A stretch of 64,000 bases of DNA from Erythrobacter sp. (lineage in GTDB: Bacteria; Pseudomonadota; Alphaproteobacteria; Sphingomonadales; Sphingomonadaceae), in contig JAHEBH010000001.1 in the NCBI GenBank assembly GCA_024642335.1, positions 1-64,000 on the forward strand, in the 5' to 3' direction. The notes under the pieces are model-generated. The model was not told the origin of the DNA, did no database searches, and worked only from the letters and a program-made list of their open reading frames with translations. Made by a program: the position numbers and the translations under genes. Below are positions 1 through 7,671 of the stretch, piece by piece. The stretch's first letter is position 1, and every line of letters begins with the position of its first letter.

Positions 1-1
1 G

Positions 2-535
2 GAACTGATCCGTCCCGGCACCGCGCATGACGAGTTGCCCAAGGACAGCGCCGATTTCGCGCTCGGCAGGCTCGACCATTTCCGCACCGCCAAGGGCGGC
101 TCGCCCACGGCCGAAGTCCGTGTGGAAATGCAGCGCACGATGCAGGCCCATGCCGCCGTTTTCCGCACCGACGATCTGATGGCCGAAGGCAAGGCCAAGC
201 TCGCCGAAACCTACAAGCGGATGCAGGACATCGACGTCAGTGACCGTTCGCTGATCTGGAATTCCGACCTCATTGAAACGCTTGAGCTCGACAATCTAAT
301 CAGCCAGGCCAGTGTCACGCTGCACGGTGCCCATGCGCGCAAGGAAAGCCGCGGCGCGCATGCGCATGAGGATTTCCCCGAGCGCGACGATGCCAACTGG
401 ATGAAGCACACGCTTGCCGGCTTTGCTGGCTGGGGCGGTCAGGGCGGCGAGGTCACCCTCGATTACCGCCCGGTGCACGAATACACGCTCACCGACGATA
501 TCGAATATATCAAGCCCAAGAAGCGGGTTTACTAA
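2..535 (+). CDS. sdhA: Succinate dehydrogenase flavoprotein subunit, C-terminal part (partial)
   Basis: Only the last 177 residues are present; the gene begins before the window. This is the C-terminal region of the FAD-binding subunit of succinate dehydrogenase (complex II), which oxidises succinate to fumarate on the cytoplasmic face of the inner membrane. The segment [15 protein letters not shown], about 60 residues before the end, is the conserved Arg/His substrate-site region of the SdhA/FrdA family. The closing [16 protein letters not shown] is also typical of alphaproteobacterial SdhA. The next gene downstream is a secreted C13 peptidase. No iron-sulfur subunit gene (sdhB) follows within the window, so sdhB must lie elsewhere. 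Confidence 0.95.
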   Translation, partial: ELIRPGTAHDELPKDSADFALGRLDHFRTAKGGSPTAEVRVEMQRTMQAHAAVFRTDDLMAEGKAKLAETYKRMQDIDVSDRSLIWNSDLIETLELDNLISQASVTLHGAHARKESRGAHAHEDFPERDDANWMKHTLAGFAGWGGQGGEVTLDYRPVHEYTLTDDIEYIKPKKRVY

Positions 536-579
536 CGGTGGCTTGACTTGATCGCCCATCACATCGCAGTTTGCGACTG

Positions 580-1548
580 ATGGGACGGGGGCTTCACTTC
601 CTCATCGCACTGGCGGGCGCGGCGGCGCTCTATGCCTCAGCGCATGCGCAGGAGGCACCGCGTCCTGAACCAATCCATCCGCAGGCGCATGTTGCAGGCT
701 GGCCCGATGCCTTGCAATGGAACCCCATGCAGGGGCCGGAAATGCAGCGCGGGCGCTCTGCCGGGGCCATGCTGGAGGAAAGGCGCAGGCTCGATGCTGC
801 CCTGGGGGACTTGCAGCCACAACGTGCTGGGACGGTGGACGCCTATGTCATCGCCATCGCGCTCGACAGCGATCCGGTGTTCGCGCGCGAAGCGCGGGAG
901 GCGGGCAACGTCCTCGCTCGCCGTTATGATGCCGAAGGGCGTACTCTGGTGCTGGCGGGGCCCGACGGGCGCAGCGGTGGCTTGCCACAGGGGTCGATTT
1001 CCAGCCTGGCAGTGGCGCTGGCGCGCATCGCGGAGATAATCGATCCGGCAGAGGATGTGCTGGTGCTCTATTCCACCAGCCACGGCATTCCGCAGGGCCT
1101 TGCCTACCATGACGGGGATTCTGGCTACGGCGTGCTGTCGCCCGCCTATCTCGGCACCATGCTGGGCGAGCTGGGCATCGAGCGTCGGCTGCTGTTGCTG
1201 AGCGCGTGCTATTCGGGTGTTTTCGTACCCTACCTCGCAACGCACGACACTGCGATTGCCACCGCTTCTGCGGCGGACCGCACCTCCTTCGGATGCCGGG
1301 CGGACAATGACTGGACCTATTTTGGCGATGCGCTGGTCAACAATGCGCTGCGCAAGCCGCAGGGCCTCGCCGTTGCAGCGGAAGAGGCGCGTGCCTCGAT
1401 CTCCGAATGGGAGGCGCGGGCAGGGCTGATGCCGTCCTTGCCGCAGGTCCAGATTGGCGAGGGCGCTCGCCTGTGGCTCCGTTTTCTGGAATCGCGCATG
1501 CCCGCCACGGCGAGCGAACCGGTGGGACGGCCAGCCGCGGGCGGCTGA
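580..1548 (+). CDS. Secreted C13-family (legumain/caspase-like) cysteine peptidase
   Basis: A protein of about 322 residues with an N-terminal signal peptide (MGRGLHFLIALAGAAALYAS, likely cleaved after AHA near residue 23), so probably periplasmic or exported. The C13 clan CD catalytic pair is visible as His168 in YSTSHGI after a hydrophobic strand (VLVLYS), and Cys210 in LLLLSACYSG after another. The region between them and the C-terminal part match the small peptidase C13 proteins of alphaproteobacteria. ATG 580 was chosen because the signal sequence starts there; an in-frame TTG at 571 is possible. It lies 44 bases after sdhA on the same strand. The substrate is unknown. Confidence 0.8.
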   Translation: MGRGLHFLIALAGAAALYASAHAQEAPRPEPIHPQAHVAGWPDALQWNPMQGPEMQRGRSAGAMLEERRRLDAALGDLQPQRAGTVDAYVIAIALDSDPVFAREAREAGNVLARRYDAEGRTLVLAGPDGRSGGLPQGSISSLAVALARIAEIIDPAEDVLVLYSTSHGIPQGLAYHDGDSGYGVLSPAYLGTMLGELGIERRLLLLSACYSGVFVPYLATHDTAIATASAADRTSFGCRADNDWTYFGDALVNNALRKPQGLAVAAEEARASISEWEARAGLMPSLPQVQIGEGARLWLRFLESRMPATASEPVGRPAAGG

Positions 1549-1549
1549 A

Positions 1550-2200
1550 CTATTCCCCTTCCGCAGGGTCCACGCGCCGCACGTCCAGGATCGTCACCGG
1601 ATTGGCGAGCATCTGGCCCTTGAGCCAGCCTTCGCCCAGTTCCGGATCGACCGGCGCGCCGTGGATGGCATAGACGACCTCCATCCCGTCCACCACATGG
1701 CCGAACGCGGCATAGCCCAGCTGGCGGTCGGGGTCTTCCTCATCGGGATCGGCATCCTGCCCGTGCTGGTCCTGCAGCATGATGGAGAAGTCGCCCGTCG
1801 CCGTGCCGGGTCCGAACCGCGCCATCGATAGCGCGCCCCTGGTATGCGTTACTCCCGTCTCATTGGTCGGTTCATGCGCGATGGGGTCAAGTATTCGCTC
1901 AGGATTGTTCTGCGTTCCGCCCTGGATGAAGCCGTTGGGCTGGTCCCCCCAATCGACCGAGAGGGCGCGGTAGAACACAGTTCCGTCAAACCGGTCCTCG
2001 TCCGCATAGCGCAGGAAATTGGCCGCGGTGAGCGGCGCGCGTTCGGTTTCCAGCGCCACGGTGATTGCGCCCAGCGTGGTCTCGATAATGACGAGGGTGG
2101 TTTCAGGCTCCGCTGTCGCCGGCATTGCTTCTTCGGGCGCTTGTGCCCGGGCTGGCAAAGCGGTCAGGGCCAGAGTGAAAAGTGCGACCATTTTCAGCAT
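1550..2200 (-). CDS. Secreted cyclophilin-type peptidyl-prolyl cis-trans isomerase
   Basis: A protein of 216 residues with a signal peptide (MLKMVALFTLALTALPARAQ), so expected in the periplasm, where it would speed folding by isomerising X-Pro bonds. The cyclophilin core runs from about residue 35 to the end: ITTLGAITVALETERAP-type opening, FDGTVFYRA, GFIQGGTQNN, then GALSMARFGPGTATGDFSIML and FGHVVDGMEVV near the C-terminus. The usual cyclophilin FFI is replaced by FSI and GGT is kept. It converges with the C13 peptidase gene, with one base between the stop codons. Its start sits about 40 bases downstream of lldD, so the two may share a transcript. Confidence 0.9.
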   Translation of the reverse strand: MLKMVALFTLALTALPARAQAPEEAMPATAEPETTLVIIETTLGAITVALETERAPLTAANFLRYADEDRFDGTVFYRALSVDWGDQPNGFIQGGTQNNPERILDPIAHEPTNETGVTHTRGALSMARFGPGTATGDFSIMLQDQHGQDADPDEEDPDRQLGYAAFGHVVDGMEVVYAIHGAPVDPELGEGWLKGQMLANPVTILDVRRVDPAEGE

Positions 2201-2239
2201 GATGAGCCCATGTCCTCACATCATCTCAGTGTGTACAAG

Positions 2240-3415
2240 TCAGCGCTGTGCAAGCTTGTCGGGAGTGAGCTGGTCGATACTGCTCACCCCCATCAGCTTC
2301 ATCGCGCGGATGATTTCCTCTTCGAGCAGTGTAATGGCGCGTTCCACACCGGCTTCGCCCGCTGCCGCAAGGGCATAGAGATAGAGCCTGCCCCCGCTCA
2401 CCGCAGTCGCGCCTGTGGCGAGAGCCTTCAGTACATGAGTTCCGCGCCGCACCCCGCCATCGAGGATGACCTCGCAGCGCCCGCCCACAGCCTGCACGAT
2501 GGCATCGAGCTGGTCGAAGGGGCTGCGCGAACCGTCGAGCTGCCTGCCGCCGTGGTTGGAGACCATGATCGCATCGCAGCCCATATCCGCCGCGCGCTTT
2601 GCGTCTTCCACTGACATGATGCCCTTGAGGCAGAAGGTGCCGCCCCAGTCGTTGCGCAATTGTTCGGCATCCTTCCAGTCCATCGACGGATCTAGCCTGG
2701 TGTTGAAATAGTCCTGCACCGACAGCGAGATATTGTTGGCCACGTCCTCGGGAGTGGAAACATTGGGCAGCTCGAACTTCTCGCGGAACATGTAGTCAAG
2801 CGCCCAGCGCGGCTTGATGGCATAGGAAAGTGCGCTGGCGGGGGTAATCCGGGGCGGGGTGGTAAAACCGGTACGCTTGCAGCGTTCGCGATTGCCCGAA
2901 ACGATCGTGTCCACCGTCAGCGTCACCGCATCGAAACTGGCGGCGCGCGCCTTGTCCAGCAGCGCAGCGTTCAGCCCCTTGTCCTTGTGGTAGTAATACT
3001 GGAGCATCTTGGGGCCTTTGTAGCGCGCCCCGATCTCCTCGATACTCACACTGGCGAGACTGGATATGCCGAACCACAGGCCGAATTTTTCCGCCACTGC
3101 GGCAACCGCGCGTTCTCCCTGCCAGTGGAACAGGCGTTGCAGCGCGGTGGGGGAAAGCATCAGCGGCAGCGGCGTCTTGCGCCCCATGACGGTGGCCGAA
3201 GCATCGACATCCCGCGCGCCGGAAAGCACATTGGGCACAAGGTCCACATCGTCGAAGGCAGTGGTGTTGCGGTCCCTGGTCACCTCGTCATCCGCAGCGC
3301 CATCGATGTAGTGATAGACGGGGAATGGCAGGCGCCGCCGCGCCAGTTCGCGAAAGTCGTCGATGTTCTGGCAATCCGCAAGGCGGCGGATGCTGTAGTT
3401 GAATCGCTTGCTCAT
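2240..3415 (-). CDS. lldD: FMN-dependent L-lactate dehydrogenase / alpha-hydroxy-acid oxidase family
   Basis: A protein of 391 residues of the FMN-dependent alpha-hydroxy-acid dehydrogenase family, which oxidises L-lactate to pyruvate and passes electrons to the respiratory chain at the inner membrane. Visible hallmarks are PVYHYIDGAADDE near residue 35, SPTALQRLFHWQGE (FMN contacts), the catalytic His in SNHGGRQLDGSRSPFDQL, and VILDGGVRRGTHVLKALATGA (phosphate binding of FMN) near the C-terminus. ATG 3415 is preferred over the adjacent in-frame GTG 3418. Related enzymes oxidise glycolate or mandelate; overall similarity to LldD and length favour lactate, but specificity is an inference. Confidence 0.85.
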   Translation of the reverse strand: MSKRFNYSIRRLADCQNIDDFRELARRRLPFPVYHYIDGAADDEVTRDRNTTAFDDVDLVPNVLSGARDVDASATVMGRKTPLPLMLSPTALQRLFHWQGERAVAAVAEKFGLWFGISSLASVSIEEIGARYKGPKMLQYYYHKDKGLNAALLDKARAASFDAVTLTVDTIVSGNRERCKRTGFTTPPRITPASALSYAIKPRWALDYMFREKFELPNVSTPEDVANNISLSVQDYFNTRLDPSMDWKDAEQLRNDWGGTFCLKGIMSVEDAKRAADMGCDAIMVSNHGGRQLDGSRSPFDQLDAIVQAVGGRCEVILDGGVRRGTHVLKALATGATAVSGGRLYLYALAAAGEAGVERAITLLEEEIIRAMKLMGVSSIDQLTPDKLAQR

Positions 3416-3445
3416 CACGCGAATGTTAGCGCGGGTGGGGCGCTT

Positions 3446-4072
3446 CTACCAGCGCAGCAATTTGGGGCCAGCCAGCCAGCCAATCCCTGCCATTATGAGG
3501 ATGGGAAGGATGTAGAAGGTGGTCATGAAGGCCATGCCGAGTTCCGGGCAGAAGGGGGCATAGGCGCTCATCGCAACGCTGCCGCCGAAAATCCCCGCGA
3601 CCGCACCTGCCTTGCGCAGTTCGGTAGGCGCCAGCCAGCGTGTCGCCACGATCGCACCTGCAAAACAGAGCGGGCCGAACGTGCCCATCGCCAACAGGCA
3701 GCGGTCCCAGGTTTCGCCAGGGAACCCGCCTCCGCCATTGGACAGGTCAACAACCAGCAATGCAGCCGCTGCCGCGAAAGGAATTGCCAGAAAGAGCAAC
3801 CGGCCTTGCACGGCCTGGCCGGGCTTGCCCATGGCGAGCAAGGCGTAGGCGGAACCGAACACGAGCGGGAGGGAAAACCCCCATTTCGCGATCATGGGCA
3901 AGGGGCCATAGCGTTCCGCCGCGGTGAACGGTTCGCCAAGCAGGAGGAGCCAGAACGCTGCGCTGATCGCGGACACCGCGATGAGCGGCAACACAAAACG
4001 GCGCAGCACGTGTGGCGGCGGCTCTGCCCCTTGTGCTGCAAAATTGGCGATCAGGTCGTCTGTGTTGCTCAT
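3446..4072 (-). CDS. nrsF: NrsF-type (DUF1109) membrane anti-sigma factor
   Basis: A 208-residue membrane protein with about six hydrophobic segments following a short cytosolic N-terminus (MSNTDDLIANFAAQGAEP). The layout and the pairing match the NrsF/DUF1109 family, known in Caulobacter as the inner-membrane negative regulator of the ECF factor SigF, which holds the sigma factor at the membrane until stress releases it. Conserved Cys residues are present (DRCLLAMGTFGPLCF, AYAPFCPELGM); Cys pairs matter for sensing in the characterised homologue. The start codon overlaps the sigma gene stop by four bases (ATGA), indicating translational coupling and a fixed stoichiometry. Confidence 0.85.
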   Translation of the reverse strand: MSNTDDLIANFAAQGAEPPPHVLRRFVLPLIAVSAISAAFWLLLLGEPFTAAERYGPLPMIAKWGFSLPLVFGSAYALLAMGKPGQAVQGRLLFLAIPFAAAAALLVVDLSNGGGGFPGETWDRCLLAMGTFGPLCFAGAIVATRWLAPTELRKAGAVAGIFGGSVAMSAYAPFCPELGMAFMTTFYILPILIMAGIGWLAGPKLLRW

Positions 4073-4590
4073 TTCTCGTCCTCGGCCACAAGTTCCTTCA
4101 ATCGCAACATGCCGCGATGGACCCGCAATTTCATGGCAGACAAGCCAATGCCCACACGTTCGCTCGCCTCGCTACCCGTCAACCCCTCGATCTGGGTCAG
4201 GCGGATGGCCTCGGCCTGCGCCTGCGGTAATTCGGCCAGCAGTGCATCGATATCCAGAGTAGCAAATTCGTCCTCCGCGACGGCGAGGTCTGCGTCTTCA
4301 TGCAGCACGGGGCTGCGGCCACGTTTGCGCCAGTGGTCGATCAGTTTGTAACGCGCAATCGCATGGAGCCAGGGGGCGACGGGCCGTCCCGGATCGAGCG
4401 TGTGCCGCTTCTGGTGGATGGCAATCAAGGCTTCCTGCACCAGATCCTCCAATTCGCCGTCATTGCCGATCTTGCGCGCGAGGGCAGATCGCAGGCGCGT
4501 CGCGGCAAGCGACAGGAATTGCCTGTACGCCGCGGCATCGCCATTGCGCGCCCTTTGCATCAGCAGGTCGAGACGGTCGCCCTGTTCCAC
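4069..4590 (-). CDS. sigF: ECF RNA polymerase sigma factor, SigF type
   Basis: A protein of about 173 residues with the two ECF domains: region 2 (AARLRSALARKIGNDGELEDLVQE, then IHQKRHTLDPGRPVAPWLHAIARYKLIDHWRK) and region 4 (LLAELPQAQAEAIRLTQIEGLTGSEASERVGIGLSAMKLRVHRG). GTG 4590 is chosen because GAGG lies about seven bases upstream and the resulting N-terminus resembles SigF homologues; an ATG at 4560 (LLMQRARNG) is the alternative. Its stop overlaps the nrsF start. A perfect match to the published Caulobacter SigF promoter pattern lies immediately upstream, which predicts autoregulation. In Caulobacter this pair answers heavy-metal and oxidative stress; the inducer here is unknown. Confidence 0.85.
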   Translation of the reverse strand: MEQGDRLDLLMQRARNGDAAAYRQFLSLAATRLRSALARKIGNDGELEDLVQEALIAIHQKRHTLDPGRPVAPWLHAIARYKLIDHWRKRGRSPVLHEDADLAVAEDEFATLDIDALLAELPQAQAEAIRLTQIEGLTGSEASERVGIGLSAMKLRVHRGMLRLKELVAEDEK

Positions 4591-4603
4591 TTTATTCCTC
4601 TGG

Positions 4604-4629
4604 TTCGCCTGACTTTGATGCGCGGTTAC
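4604..4629 (-). promoter_or_regulatory. SigF-type ECF promoter (GTAACC-N16-CGAA)
   Basis: On the minus strand GTAACC (4629-4624) is followed by exactly 16 bases and CGAA (4607-4604). That is the -35/-10 pattern reported for Caulobacter SigF promoters. It sits just upstream of the sigF GTG, so the operon is probably autoregulated. Transcription would start near 4597, leaving almost no leader before GTG 4590; this either means a nearly leaderless mRNA or use of the later ATG 4560. Confidence 0.75.
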
Positions 4630-4720
4630 ATCATCGGCAGCCGGGCAAGTCAATTTTGCAACCGAGCTGATTTGAAGGGCCTGTGACCAACGGATATTGC
4701 CATTCATGGGCAGTTCAGAT

Positions 4721-4754
4721 TACAGATGTAGTCATAACGCTTACAGGCGTAGTC
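4721..4754. promoter_or_regulatory. Probable BlaI/MecI-type operator (two TACA-NN-TGTA-like repeats)
   Basis: TACAGATGTAGTC (4721-4733) and TACAGGCGTAGTC (4742-4754) are near-identical repeats whose starts are 21 bases apart, two helical turns. The first is a perfect TACA-GA-TGTA dyad. BlaI and MecI repressors are known to bind TACA/TGTA dyads in front of their own operons. The second repeat ends 17 bases before the blaI start, so a bound repressor would block the blaI promoter. The site lies between the divergent sigF and blaI genes. Confidence 0.7.
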
Positions 4755-4770
4755 GCAAGGGGAGGGTCGA

Positions 4771-5166
4771 GTGAACACGGCCAAGGGTAGCGAGGCGGGT
4801 TCCGAAAGGATCAGCGAGGCTGAATATGCGGTGATGGAGGCCCTGTGGCACCGGTCTCCGCAAACAGCCGCGGAGGTTTGCGACACGGTGCGCGAGGACC
4901 GGGGCTGGTCCATGCCCACTGTCAAAACCCTTCTGTCGCGCCTGGTTGCGAAAGGCGCCCTCGAAACCAGGCCAGACGGCCGCCGTTTTCTCTATTCGCC
5001 CCTGCTCGAACGCGACATTTATGTGGGCGGTGAATCCCGGCGCCTGGTACAGCGCCTGTTTGGCGGAAGGGCAGCCCCGCTGTTTGCACATCTGGCGGAA
5101 AACGAAGCGCTGACCCAAGACGATATCGCCGAAATCGAACGCCTGCTGCGGGAGATGAAGAAATGA
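4771..5166 (+). CDS. blaI: BlaI/MecI-family transcriptional repressor
   Basis: A protein of 131 residues. A winged helix-turn-helix fills the first 80 residues: RISEAEYAVMEALWHRSPQTAAEV, then GWSMPTVKTLLSRLVAKGALETRPDGRRFLYSPL, the typical BlaI recognition helix and wing. The C-terminal part is the dimerisation and cleavage region. GTG 4771 follows a strong GGGAGG ribosome site. The gene overlaps the M56 peptidase gene by four bases (ATGA), the standard BlaI-BlaR arrangement in which the membrane peptidase inactivates the repressor on signal. A repeated TACA/TGTA operator lies just upstream. No beta-lactamase gene is adjacent, so the controlled function is not evident. Confidence 0.88.
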   Translation: MNTAKGSEAGSERISEAEYAVMEALWHRSPQTAAEVCDTVREDRGWSMPTVKTLLSRLVAKGALETRPDGRRFLYSPLLERDIYVGGESRRLVQRLFGGRAAPLFAHLAENEALTQDDIAEIERLLREMKK

Positions 5167-7007
5167 CCGACTGGCTCGTCGATACTTTCATCTACACCGG
5201 CGTGCTGATTGCGCTGGTGCTGGTCATCCGCCGCCCTGTAGCGCGACACTTTGGCGCCCAGGTGGCCTATGCGCTGTGGGCATTGCCATTGTTGCGTTTC
5301 ATCCTTCCTCCAGTGGTGCTTCCGGCAAGCTTCGCACCTGCAGAGCCGCAGGATACGGGTGAACCGCTGGTGATCATTCTGTCCGAAGCGACCGCGAATG
5401 CCAGTGCCACCGCTGCGCCACTTCCCATCGCACCGGTTTCGATTGAACTGATCGACTCGCTGCTGCCTTTCTGGCTGGGTGGTGCCGCAATCTTCCTGGC
5501 TTTGCGTGCACGTGACTATGTGCGCATGCGGCGCGATCTGCTGGAAGACGCGCGCCCGGTGGGGGAGGCTGGCCCTGTCCGTCTGGTGGAAACGCCCGCG
5601 GTCGGCTCGCCCGTGGCCTTCGGCGTCAGCGACAAGGTTGTCGCCCTGCCGACGGGCTTCATGGCGCATCACGATATTGCCGCCCGCGACATGGCGATTG
5701 CCCATGAACTCGCGCACCATCGCGGTTACGATCTCGTTGCCAATATTGCGGCGCAGCCGCTGTTGGCCTTGCACTGGTTCAATCCGCTCGCCTGGTGGGG
5801 CTGGCGAGCAATGCGAAGGGACCAGGAAGCAGCATGTGACGCGCGCGTTGTCGCGGGTCGTGAGCAGTCCGAAAGAGCTGCCTATGCGCAGGTTATCGCC
5901 GGCTTTGCTGCCGGTCCGAACCTTGCCCTGGCGGCTCCCATGGCTTGTCCGATGCTGGGCGAGAAATCGATCATTCATCGTTTGAGGAGCCTCACCATGA
6001 CCGAAATTCCTTCGGGTCGAAAGAAATTGGGCATTGCCGCGATTGTCACCACGGCGCTGGTTGCGCTGCCCGTTACCGCCTCCATCAGCTATGCGCAGGA
6101 AGACGCGCCTTTGGCACCGGCAGCCCCGCTGGCACCCGCCGCGCCCGAAGCGCCGGCACCTCATGAAGCACCGGTGATCGAGTCCATCGATCCCGACGAT
6201 GCCCACCGCGTTGTGCGCTTTCAACTGGAACACGATGGTGAGGAGGGCGACGGGCCCAGGCGCATGATCGTCCGCCGTGTCGGTCCCGATGGCGAGGTCG
6301 ATGTCGATGAGCGGGAATTTCTCTCGAGAGAGGAAATGGACGGCATGCTGGCTGAAATGCGGCGCGAATTGGGAGAACTTGACCGTCTCGATGTGCAGGT
6401 CGAGATGGCGCTGAACGAGGCGCGAAGCGCGCTCGACAATGGACACCGCCGTGTATTCGTCCTGCAACGCGAGCACGAGGCTGCTGCCGAAGCGCAGGAA
6501 CGAAGTGCCGAAGCGCGCACCAGGGGCGAGAGCGCCCGGGCGATTGCAGTGGAACGTGCCGGGCGCGCCCATGAACTTGCTCTGCGCAATATGCCGGAGG
6601 TCGAGTTCAGCTGCGATGGCAGCAATGATGTGGTCGTGAATCGCGAACTCGATGATGGCCGGAGGGTCATGATGATCTGCCGCGGCGCAGGCCAGAATGT
6701 GGCGCTCAACGCGCTGCGTCAGGCCCAGCGCGCCATTCGCAGCAGCCCCGGGCTTGCCGAGGAAGAACGCGAACGGATCGTCGAGGAGTTGCAGGAAGAA
6801 ATCGAGCGCATGGAGGAGCGCGCAGAGGAGGAGGAAGTCTCCTTCGCCCCCATGATCGAATTCCGAGCAGTCAAGCCTGTGCAACCCGTCGCCCATGTCA
6901 CTCAGGTGATCCGCACATCCTCGGTCAGCTTCAACAGCCAGGAGGCGGCAGGCACGCCTGACAAAACGAATTGCGAAGAGGGGACAGACGGAACTCTCAT
7001 CGCCTGA
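5163..7007 (+). CDS. BlaR1-like M56-family membrane zinc metallopeptidase
   Basis: A 614-residue protein. The N-terminal third has BlaR1-type membrane segments (residues 8-22, about 38-53 and 98-115) and the M56 zinc motif HELAH at 181-185, followed by the second metal region (REQAACDARVVAG-like, seen as RDQEAACDARVVAG). A further membrane segment follows near residue 285 (LGIAAIVTTALVALPVTASI). The remaining 320 residues are Ala/Pro-rich and then strongly acidic and helical, and are not a penicillin-binding sensor domain like that of BlaR1. It would cut or inactivate its partner BlaI when a periplasmic signal arrives. The C-terminal domain may be the sensor; what it senses is unknown. Confidence 0.82.
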   Translation: MTDWLVDTFIYTGVLIALVLVIRRPVARHFGAQVAYALWALPLLRFILPPVVLPASFAPAEPQDTGEPLVIILSEATANASATAAPLPIAPVSIELIDSLLPFWLGGAAIFLALRARDYVRMRRDLLEDARPVGEAGPVRLVETPAVGSPVAFGVSDKVVALPTGFMAHHDIAARDMAIAHELAHHRGYDLVANIAAQPLLALHWFNPLAWWGWRAMRRDQEAACDARVVAGREQSERAAYAQVIAGFAAGPNLALAAPMACPMLGEKSIIHRLRSLTMTEIPSGRKKLGIAAIVTTALVALPVTASISYAQEDAPLAPAAPLAPAAPEAPAPHEAPVIESIDPDDAHRVVRFQLEHDGEEGDGPRRMIVRRVGPDGEVDVDEREFLSREEMDGMLAEMRRELGELDRLDVQVEMALNEARSALDNGHRRVFVLQREHEAAAEAQERSAEARTRGESARAIAVERAGRAHELALRNMPEVEFSCDGSNDVVVNRELDDGRRVMMICRGAGQNVALNALRQAQRAIRSSPGLAEEERERIVEELQEEIERMEERAEEEEVSFAPMIEFRAVKPVQPVAHVTQVIRTSSVSFNSQEAAGTPDKTNCEEGTDGTLIA

Positions 7008-7029
7008 GCCGTGAACCTACAAGCAAGGC

Positions 7030-7671
7030 TCAGTCGGTAGGCTGGATGACGGGCTGCGACACGAACGCGGTCCCGTCATCAGTCGTTGTAACATTTCCGT
7101 TTTCTTCCCCCTGGGTTTCTGCCGTCATGGCCTGTAGCCTTGCCACCAGTTCCGGCGGAGCGGGGCTGGCGGGATAGGGGCATCCCATCGCCTGTCCGCG
7201 GCCCTTCAGATAGGCGCGGCGCATCATCCCCGCCGCAATCGCCTCGCGGAAATCCCGTTCATATTCATTGGCACCTGAGATTTCGCGAATGATGCCGCGA
7301 AAGGGAATGAAACTGCCGACCACCCGCTGTGCGATATTGGCGGCAGATACATCCCGGTCCGTGGGCGCGAGCGTATCGTAATCGTCACCCAAGATGGCGT
7401 CCAGATCGCCGACGAGACGGCGGACGTCATTGCAATCGTCCCTGCCTGAATCGTCGTATGGCGCAGCGCGCGCATCGAGCAGTAGCTGCGGAACTTGATC
7501 GCGTTCGAGGTTGAGGTCACCAAGCGGCGTTAGGGCAATATCGCGGGCGCTCGGATCCGGGTCCAGCGGATCGTCTTGTGCCAACGCGGGAAATGCGCAC
7601 AAGCCCAGGGCAAGCGCGGCAAGAGCGCCGTTTCTAGCGCAGGTCAGCAAAGGTATCGCACTGGTCATCAT
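7030..7671 (-). CDS. Conserved secreted protein of unknown function
   Basis: A 213-residue protein that starts with a signal peptide (MMTSAIPLLTCARN, hydrophobic core, then AFPALAQ), so probably periplasmic. The mature part is acidic with LNLERDQVPQLLLDARAAPYDDSGRDDCNDVRRLVGDLDAILG-type helices, a glycine/hydrophobic stretch (GSFIPFRGIIREISGANEYERDFREAIAAGMMRRAYLKGRG) and a single late Cys. I do not recognise a domain; similar proteins occur in sphingomonads. Its start lies inside the last 38 bases of the upstream zinc peptidase gene in another frame, so translation is probably coupled. It converges with the M56 gene 22 bases away. Confidence 0.7.
   Translation of the reverse strand: MMTSAIPLLTCARNGALAALALGLCAFPALAQDDPLDPDPSARDIALTPLGDLNLERDQVPQLLLDARAAPYDDSGRDDCNDVRRLVGDLDAILGDDYDTLAPTDRDVSAANIAQRVVGSFIPFRGIIREISGANEYERDFREAIAAGMMRRAYLKGRGQAMGCPYPASPAPPELVARLQAMTAETQGEENGNVTTTDDGTAFVSQPVIQPTD

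Noticed and set aside
5019-6896. A 625-codon open frame on the minus strand opposite the M56 peptidase gene.
   Set aside because: Its product is Arg/His/Gln-rich without any motif, it covers real genes in the opposite direction, and such antisense frames are common in GC-rich DNA.
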